DNA from: Alphaproteobacteria bacterium
GTDB taxonomy: Bacteria; Pseudomonadota; Alphaproteobacteria; RF32; CAG-239
Assembly: GCA_017958895.1 (NCBI GenBank)
Contig: JAGDBT010000145.1
Location: forward strand, 1 to 5,897
Direction of reading: 5' to 3'
DNA length: 5,897 nucleotides
Both the position numbers and the translations under genes were made by a program. This document shows, piece after piece, positions 5,808-5,897 of the stretch (position 1 is its first letter; every line of letters starts with the position of its first letter). The notes under the pieces were generated by a model. It had not been told where the DNA came from and searched no databases. It saw nothing but the letters and a program-made list of their open reading frames with translations.

Positions 5808-5827
5808 CCACCGGCTCACGCCGGTGG
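5808..5827 (-). terminator. Hairpin after the right-edge gene, probable terminator
   Basis: CCACCGGC (5808-5815) and GCCGGTGG (5820-5827) form a perfect 8-pair G+C-rich stem with loop TCAC, starting two bases beyond the minus-strand stop at 5830. The minus-strand tail after it is AGTTTCA, a poor U-run; on the plus strand the tail is TATCATTTT. It is well placed to end the right-edge gene and might also stop plus-strand read-through. Confidence 0.55.
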
Positions 5828-5829
5828 TA

Positions 5830-5897
5830 TCATTTTAGGTCAAGCCAAGCTTGTCCTAAATCTTCGCGTCCTTGATATTCTATATAGCGTTGTATCA
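5830..5897 (-). CDS. C-terminal 21 residues of an unidentified protein
   Basis: On the minus strand a frame enters from the right edge and ends at TGA (5830-5832). It encodes IQRYIEYQGREDLGQAWLDLK, which has plausible protein composition and codon use like the other genes. A G+C-rich hairpin follows the stop within two bases, as expected for a real gene end. I do not recognise the family, and most of the gene lies beyond the window. The other two minus-strand frames also lack long open stretches here. Because it lies next to a tRNA 3'-end duplication, an integrase or other element gene is worth considering, but nothing in these residues shows that. Confidence 0.5.
   Translation of the reverse strand, partial: IQRYIEYQGREDLGQAWLDLK

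Overview
The window reads as a short stretch of chromosome from an AT-rich, uncultured-type alphaproteobacterium. This is inferred from the elongator tRNA-Met sequence (its D-arm, anticodon arm and variable loop have the form I know from that class), a Uup-type ABC-F ATPase, a HemW 3' end and AT-leaning codon use. No genus can be named from the sequence alone.

Layout. Positions 1-585 (+) are the C-terminal half of the haem chaperone HemW; its start lies off the left edge. It converges exactly, stop against stop, on a two-gene minus-strand unit. That unit is read from about 3319 down to 586: a Uup-like ABC-F ATPase (3319-1508), then after 31 bases a ten-helix EamA/DMT-type permease (1476-586). 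A divergent intergenic region of 122 bases (3320-3441) holds candidate promoters for both directions. To its right is a plus-strand pair: a secreted Sel1-repeat (SLR) protein (3442-4542) and, practically touching it, a polytopic membrane protein of the UPF0104/YbhN family, related to the flippase half of MprF (4548-5513). These two look translationally coupled. The tRNA-Met(CAU) gene (5552-5628) follows, with its own promoter overlapping the stop codon of the membrane gene and a clean Rho-independent terminator (5632-5658). The last 68 bases carry the C-terminus of an unidentified minus-strand gene (5830-5897).

The protein-coding part is ordinary housekeeping and envelope biology. The unusual part is 5659-5807. 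The last 20 bases of the tRNA region (T-loop to CCA plus one T) are repeated exactly at 5782-5801. The 5' strand of the T-arm is repeated at 5696-5705. An almost perfect inverted copy of the whole T-arm lies at 5674-5690. Between the two direct T-arm halves sits a 76-base block with two strong hairpins and an 11-base repeat. The segment can fold as a multi-branched structure closed by copies of tRNA T-arm sequence. It looks like a small tRNA-targeted mobile or dispersed element, or the scar of one, and carries no visible protein gene.
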